This document shows positions 45,845 through 48,758 of a DNA stretch of 48,758 nt, in pieces. This stretch comes from BJGO01 sp039810885 (GTDB taxonomy: Bacteria > Bacteroidota > Bacteroidia > Chitinophagales > UBA10324). The DNA is taken from the NCBI GenBank assembly GCA_039810885.1, contig JBDHXV010000017.1, positions 1 through 48,758 of the forward strand, read 5' to 3'. The position numbers and the translations under genes were made by a program. The stretch's first letter is position 1; every line of letters starts with the position of its first letter. Under the pieces are notes generated by a model. That model was not told the origin of the DNA. It was given only the letters and a program-made list of their open reading frames with translations, and searched no databases.

Positions 45845-46222
45845 ATGTCTAATCATTACGAAACCGTAATCATCTTCTCCCCTATCCTTAGTGATGAGGA
45901 TGTTAAGAAGTTGGTTACGAAGTACACGAAACTCCTCTCAGACCATGGCGCAAAAATCGTCGAGGAGCGTAATTGGGGCTTAAAGCAACTTGCTTACCCC
46001 ATTCAAAACAAAAGCAATGGTATTTATTACATCATTGAATTTATTGCGCCGGGTACCACTATTTCTAAAATGGAAATTGAATTCCGTCGCGATGAAAACA
46101 TCTTGCGTTTCTTAACCACAGCCCTTGATAAATATGGTGTGGAGTACAATGATAAACGTCGCAAGGGTTTAGTAGGTAAAGGCAAAAAAGTTTCTGAAAA
46201 ATCTGAGGAGGTAGCATCATGA
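45845..46222 (+). CDS. rpsF: 30S ribosomal protein bS6
   Basis: bS6 pairs with bS18 on the platform of the 30S subunit. The 125-residue protein has the family fold (NHYETVIIFSPILSDEDV, NWGLKQLAYPIQNKSNGIYY, then FRRDENILRFLTTAL) and a lysine-rich C-terminal tail. It starts without any SD sequence (an A/T-rich leader), as usual in Bacteroidota. Its last codons contain the strong SD of rpsR, and its stop overlaps the rpsR start by four bases (ATGA). In Bacteroidia bS6 helps form the pocket that holds the 16S 3' end. Confidence 0.97.
   Translation: MSNHYETVIIFSPILSDEDVKKLVTKYTKLLSDHGAKIVEERNWGLKQLAYPIQNKSNGIYYIIEFIAPGTTISKMEIEFRRDENILRFLTTALDKYGVEYNDKRRKGLVGKGKKVSEKSEEVAS
46206..46212 (+). promoter_or_regulatory. 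Perfect Shine-Dalgarno sequence of rpsR
   Basis: AGGAGGT at 46206-46212, 6 bases before the rpsR ATG at 46219, can pair with seven bases of the 16S anti-SD; the G before it adds a possible wobble pair. It decides the rpsR start and is notable because other start codons in the window lack an SD. Confidence 0.85.
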
Positions 46223-46488
46223 GTGTAGGAAAAAAAGAAATTAAATTCTTAACGCAACAAAAACAGATTAAGCGTCCTAAGAAGTACTGTCGTTTCAAGA
46301 AAATGGGCATCCGGTACATCGATTACAAGGAAACTGAATTTTTGATGAAATTTATTAATGAACAAGGTAAATTATTACCGCGTCGTATTACGGGCAATTC
46401 TCTGAAATACCAGCGTAAAGTGGCTCAGGCTATCAAGCGTGCCCGCCACCTGTCTTTATTACCTTATGTTACTGACCTTTTAAAATAA
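46219..46488 (+). CDS. rpsR: 30S ribosomal protein bS18
   Basis: bS18 binds bS6 and 16S rRNA on the 30S platform. The 89-residue protein has the conserved core RRITGNSLKYQRKVAQAIKR followed by ARHLSLLPYVTD; the N-terminus (VGKKEIKFLTQQ) is the usual variable basic tail. It overlaps rpsF by four bases (ATGA) and is preceded by a perfect SD, so translational coupling plus direct initiation are both possible. It is followed 9 bases later by rplI. Its product is part of the anti-SD-binding pocket in Bacteroidia. Confidence 0.97.
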   Translation: MSVGKKEIKFLTQQKQIKRPKKYCRFKKMGIRYIDYKETEFLMKFINEQGKLLPRRITGNSLKYQRKVAQAIKRARHLSLLPYVTDLLK

Positions 46489-46497
46489 GAACTGACT

Positions 46498-46944
46498 ATG
46501 GAAGTAATATTATTGCAAGACGTTTCTAACTTGGGTAAGGAAAACGACCTGGTAAAAGTAAAGCCCGGCTACGCCCGTAATTATCTCATCCCGCATAGGC
46601 TTGCGGTAATCGCTGATGAATCTGCTCGAAAGCAACTAACAGAGCGCAGCAAACAAGATGCTCGCCGTGAAGAAAAACTATTGAAAGAAATTCACGTGGT
46701 CGTAGATAAATTAAAAGGGGCATCCTTCACTATCGGTACCAAAGCCGGAACCAGTGGTAAAATTTTCGGTAGCGTAACCACACACATGTTGGCTGCTGCA
46801 ATCAAAAAGAAGTTTAACATTTCGATTGACCGCAAGAAAATATCCTTGCCCGAAGAAGTTAAAAATTTAGGCACTTATACAGCCAAGATTGACCTGCACA
46901 AAGAAGTAAGTGTAGATGTAAACTTTGAAGTTGTTGCCGAATAG
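46498..46944 (+). CDS. rplI: 50S ribosomal protein bL9
   Basis: bL9 sits at the base of the L1 stalk and helps keep the reading frame. The 148-residue protein has the N-terminal rRNA-binding signature EVILLQDVSNLGKENDLVKVKPGYARNY-like block (positions 1-28; key residues GKENDLVKVKPGYARNYLIP), the long connecting helix (LTERSKQDARREEKLLKEI) and the C-terminal domain beginning GTSGKIFGSVTT. It has no SD. It is the last gene of the rpsF-rpsR-rplI operon and is followed by a hairpin terminator. Confidence 0.97.
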   Translation: MEVILLQDVSNLGKENDLVKVKPGYARNYLIPHRLAVIADESARKQLTERSKQDARREEKLLKEIHVVVDKLKGASFTIGTKAGTSGKIFGSVTTHMLAAAIKKKFNISIDRKKISLPEEVKNLGTYTAKIDLHKEVSVDVNFEVVAE

Positions 46945-46970
46945 TATCTTTACTATGTAATCTATACCAA

Positions 46971-47007
46971 TCCTCCGCAGCCACTCTGCGGGGGATTTTT
47001 GTTTTTT
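46971..47007 (+). terminator. Rho-independent terminator of the rpsF operon
   Basis: TCCTCCGCAG (46971-46980) pairs with CTGCGGGGGA (46986-46995), with a 5-base loop and one T-G pair, followed by a T-rich tract. It lies about 26 bases after the rplI stop. Confidence 0.88.
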
Positions 47008-47048
47008 ACCCTCCGTTTATACTATTATTCAACTAAACCACTTGTTGC

Positions 47049-47302
47049 CGGGTATTAGGGCCTATATTAGGCATTAGCGACCCAAGAACCGATAAACGCA
47101 TCGATTTCTTAGAGGGCACAAAAGGGGTGGCCGCATTGGAAAAAAGGTTTCAAAAGGCAAGAGTGCCGTGGCCTTTGCTGTTTATCCAGTGAGCATGCAA
47201 CAGTTATTTGATGTAAGCGATGTGGGACTGATTATGCCGCCAAAGAGTACTTGGTTTGAACCGAAACTGTTGAGCAGCTTGGTTACTTATAAGATGTTGT
47301 AG
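47049..47302 (+). pseudogene. C-terminal remnant of a DUF1015 family protein, frameshifted
   Basis: The sequence reads ILGISDPRTDKRIDFLEG, then GVAALEKRFQK, in one frame. It breaks near 47152-47156 and continues one frame over as GKSAVAFAVYPVSMQQLFDV and IMPPKSTWFEPKLLSSLVTY to a TAG at 47300-47302. These blocks are the C-terminal end of DUF1015 proteins, normally about 400 residues long. Only about 80 remain, with no start codon and one apparent A lost from an A run (CAAAAGG). It lies right behind the rplI terminator and is certainly non-functional unless the break is a sequencing error, which would still leave it truncated. Confidence 0.85.
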
Positions 47303-47402
47303 CAGTAAAATGTGGAAATGACCTTGTTGTATCCTATTAAATAATCGCTGCTGCTTCGAATAGATATTGCTAGTGTTATTTATTTAATTACCTTCACATT
47401 AT

Positions 47403-47492
47403 CTAAACCACCTGTTTTATGAATATCCATTTCACACCTTCCAACAAACTGCGTAGTTTAAGAACCTTTTTAACAACGCAACGCAACGCTTA
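47403..47492 (+). other. Leader-like segment with a short aborted reading frame
   Basis: After CTAAACCACCTGTT (47403-47416) an ATG at 47420 opens a 24-codon frame (MNIHFTPSNKLRSLRTFLTT...) ending at the TAA at 47490-47492. It looks like the 5' leader and first codons of a gene whose body is missing. A near-identical 14-mer occurs at 47033-47046. Confidence 0.35.
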
Positions 47493-47522
47493 AGATTTAG
47501 CTTAATCATAAATTCAGGCGAT

Positions 47523-47897
47523 ATGGAAGCTATGGGTATCTTAAACTTCTTCTATGGATACAACTACTTTTTTGATGTGCCGGATATAGAAGCAGAACCG
47601 TGTGGAGAAAGAAAGGAAGAGAACCTACCTAACATAAGTACACTATACCCATTTAATGCAAGCCCTAACCCGGCAGGTGTTTACAGCAGCCTCAGTTGGA
47701 TTCCGTTTAGTATGCCTACAGGTAATACGGTATTACATATATATGATGTAACAGGGGTAGAAGTACAGCGGCATGAAATAAATACCAAGACAGGACAGTA
47801 CCTGCTTGATACTTCACAACTTGTGAATGGATTGTATTTAATTCAGTTGCATACTAACGGTAAACTGTTACAAAAGAAATTAAATGTACTACACTAG
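47523..47897 (+). CDS. Orphan T9SS type A sorting domain protein, probable remnant
   Basis: The 124-residue frame has no signal peptide, yet residues about 48-124 are a clean T9SS sorting domain: NASPNPAGVYSSLSW, VLHIYDVTGVEVQRHEI and LVNGLYLIQLHTNGK, ending in a typical KKLNVLH. The frame is open upstream only to the TAG at 47454, and no start with an export signal is available. A sorting domain without a signal peptide cannot reach the T9SS, so this is best seen as the tail of a once larger secreted protein after internal deletion. The ATG at 47523 is simply the first in frame. The next gene starts inside its last codons. Confidence 0.6.
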   Translation: MEAMGILNFFYGYNYFFDVPDIEAEPCGERKEENLPNISTLYPFNASPNPAGVYSSLSWIPFSMPTGNTVLHIYDVTGVEVQRHEINTKTGQYLLDTSQLVNGLYLIQLHTNGKLLQKKLNVLH

Positions 47898-48758
47898 ATT
47901 TTGTTTAAAAAAGGTAAGAATATTCTTACCCTTTTTTTTATGCTTTTTGCTTGTGGCTGTATTTAAAATCAGTGCACAACAACGCTTTAATAGAATTTAT
48001 AATGTAATGACAAGTTCTAATGGAGACACATTGCTATTTGCGTTTTCAAATCTTGCTGTCTATGGCAATTGTTTTATATCTACTGCGGCTATTGTAGATA
48101 CAACTACAATTTCAAATAGTGCAACATATTCACTAATACTGCTTGATTCAGCAGGAAACATATTATGGAAGAAGCATTATGTATTTAATAAAGAGTCCGT
48201 CATTTTTGATATTATTCCAAAAACACTAATTAATTCAGGAAATAATTTTTATATGCTAAGAACAAATGTTGATTATGTTGCAGACTCCATATTTCCAGTA
48301 GTTATAAAATTCAACGCTAAATCTAAAATAATAAACGAGTATAGATTATCAAACATAAACTTTGCCTTCATGGGGGGGTCTGCGCATTTAATTAATTTTA
48401 GTGAGAATACTAGTTTTGCTGCTGTTTCGGCTCGAATTGACATTAACATACCATCAAGCATATATATTTATAAACTTGATACAAACATTTATCTCATAAA
48501 TACTTATAATTATTATAGTTCAGGTTATAGTGAAATTATTCCAAGACTCATTAAGAGAAACACTAAGTTAATATTATTCAGCACATTATATAAACAAATT
48601 TCCTCAACCGGCTTTGTCAGCCGCATTATAGCGCGCCAAATAGATACGCTCGGCAATTTTTTAGGCTATTTCTATCAGGGTAGCTTTGCCGATTCGCTCT
48701 ATGGGGTTCAAGACGTTATAGCAACCCGCGATGGCGGCTATCTGATTGCAACTCAGCG
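47884..48758 (+). CDS. Large secreted protein of T9SS type, N-terminal part (3' truncated)
   Basis: The frame is open from the ATG at 47884 to the window end (291 codons seen). It begins with a strong signal peptide: MYYTRFCLKKVRIFLPFFLC, then a hydrophobic core, with cleavage near KISAQQ at residues 28-33. The mature part repeats motifs seen in long Bacteroidota surface proteins: GDTLLFAFSN, LDSAGNILWKKHY, IDTLGNFLGYF and, near the edge, ATRDGGYLIATQ. These resemble the D-GN-LW-K / DGGY repeats of T9SS-exported propeller proteins. The ATG overlaps the end of the preceding frame by 14 bases. A sorting domain would be expected beyond the window. Alternative later starts would destroy the signal peptide. 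Confidence 0.7.
   Translation, partial: MYYTRFCLKKVRIFLPFFLCFLLVAVFKISAQQRFNRIYNVMTSSNGDTLLFAFSNLAVYGNCFISTAAIVDTTTISNSATYSLILLDSAGNILWKKHYVFNKESVIFDIIPKTLINSGNNFYMLRTNVDYVADSIFPVVIKFNAKSKIINEYRLSNINFAFMGGSAHLINFSENTSFAAVSARIDINIPSSIYIYKLDTNIYLINTYNYYSSGYSEIIPRLIKRNTKLILFSTLYKQISSTGFVSRIIARQIDTLGNFLGYFYQGSFADSLYGVQDVIATRDGGYLIATQ

Noticed and set aside
1..48758. CRISPR arrays, tRNA or rRNA genes, insertion sequences, phage or toxin-antitoxin modules
   Set aside because: None found by reading: no regular direct repeats with spacers, no tRNA-like cloverleaf sequences and no transposase or integrase motifs.

Overview
The window reads as a chromosomal segment of a Bacteroidota bacterium, probably in the Chitinophagales/Sphingobacteriales part of the phylum. 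The signs are several secreted proteins ending in type IX secretion (T9SS) sorting domains, a short primary sigma factor of 288 residues, a 58-residue histone H1-like protein, a DUF6089 outer-membrane barrel, promoter elements of the TTG-N19-20-TAnnTTTG type, and an almost complete lack of Shine-Dalgarno (SD) sequences before start codons. No rRNA, tRNA, CRISPR array or intact insertion sequence was seen.

Layout. 1-2.9 kb: the 3' end of murQ and a secreted T9SS beta-propeller protein. 2.9-5.0 kb: prfB (RF2, with a programmed +1 frameshift) convergent with rpoD. 5.3-10.3 kb: a leftward cell-envelope block (OmpA-like protein, T9SS subtilase, lipoprotein). 10.4-12.9 kb: NDH-2 with an Rrf2 regulator, then a family 2 glycosyltransferase. 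13.0-14.9 kb: a short-chain dehydrogenase, a SMUG2-like uracil-DNA glycosylase and a DUF488 protein. 15.0-18.5 kb: aconitase and a ferredoxin-reductase-like flavoprotein. 18.6-22.6 kb: a large M60 peptidase with T9SS tail and a DUF2249-repeat protein. 22.6-24.7 kb: the GDP-L-fucose pair gmd-fcl. 24.9-27.8 kb: the H1-like gene and valS. 27.9-31.1 kb: a small coiled-coil protein, the DUF6089 barrel and metK. 31.2-36.9 kb: an LTA-synthase-like sulfatase and alaS, divergent from an M23 peptidase. 36.9-42.5 kb: an ABC-F protein, an M1 aminopeptidase, msrB and an RlmI-like methyltransferase. 42.8-45.5 kb: an S9 peptidase with an extra C-terminal domain. 45.8-46.9 kb: rpsF-rpsR-rplI. 47.0-48.8 kb: gene debris (a frameshifted DUF1015 tail and an orphan T9SS sorting domain), then the start of a large secreted protein that runs off the end.

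Most of the window is housekeeping plus secreted peptidases, consistent with a protein- or glycoprotein-degrading lifestyle. The most interesting pattern concerns translation. Only two places in the window show a perfect SD-like AGGAGG placed where it could act: the prfB frameshift site and the start of rpsR (bS18), inside the end of rpsF (bS6). In Bacteroidia, bS6 and bS18 help form the pocket that hides the 16S anti-SD, so an SD placed exactly before rpsR could be a feedback device. Other leads are a palindrome before the Rrf2-NDH-2 operon, a DUF2249 protein with three repeats of which the middle one is degenerate, and a structured 0.5-kb gap of unknown function. No clearly new multi-gene system was found.
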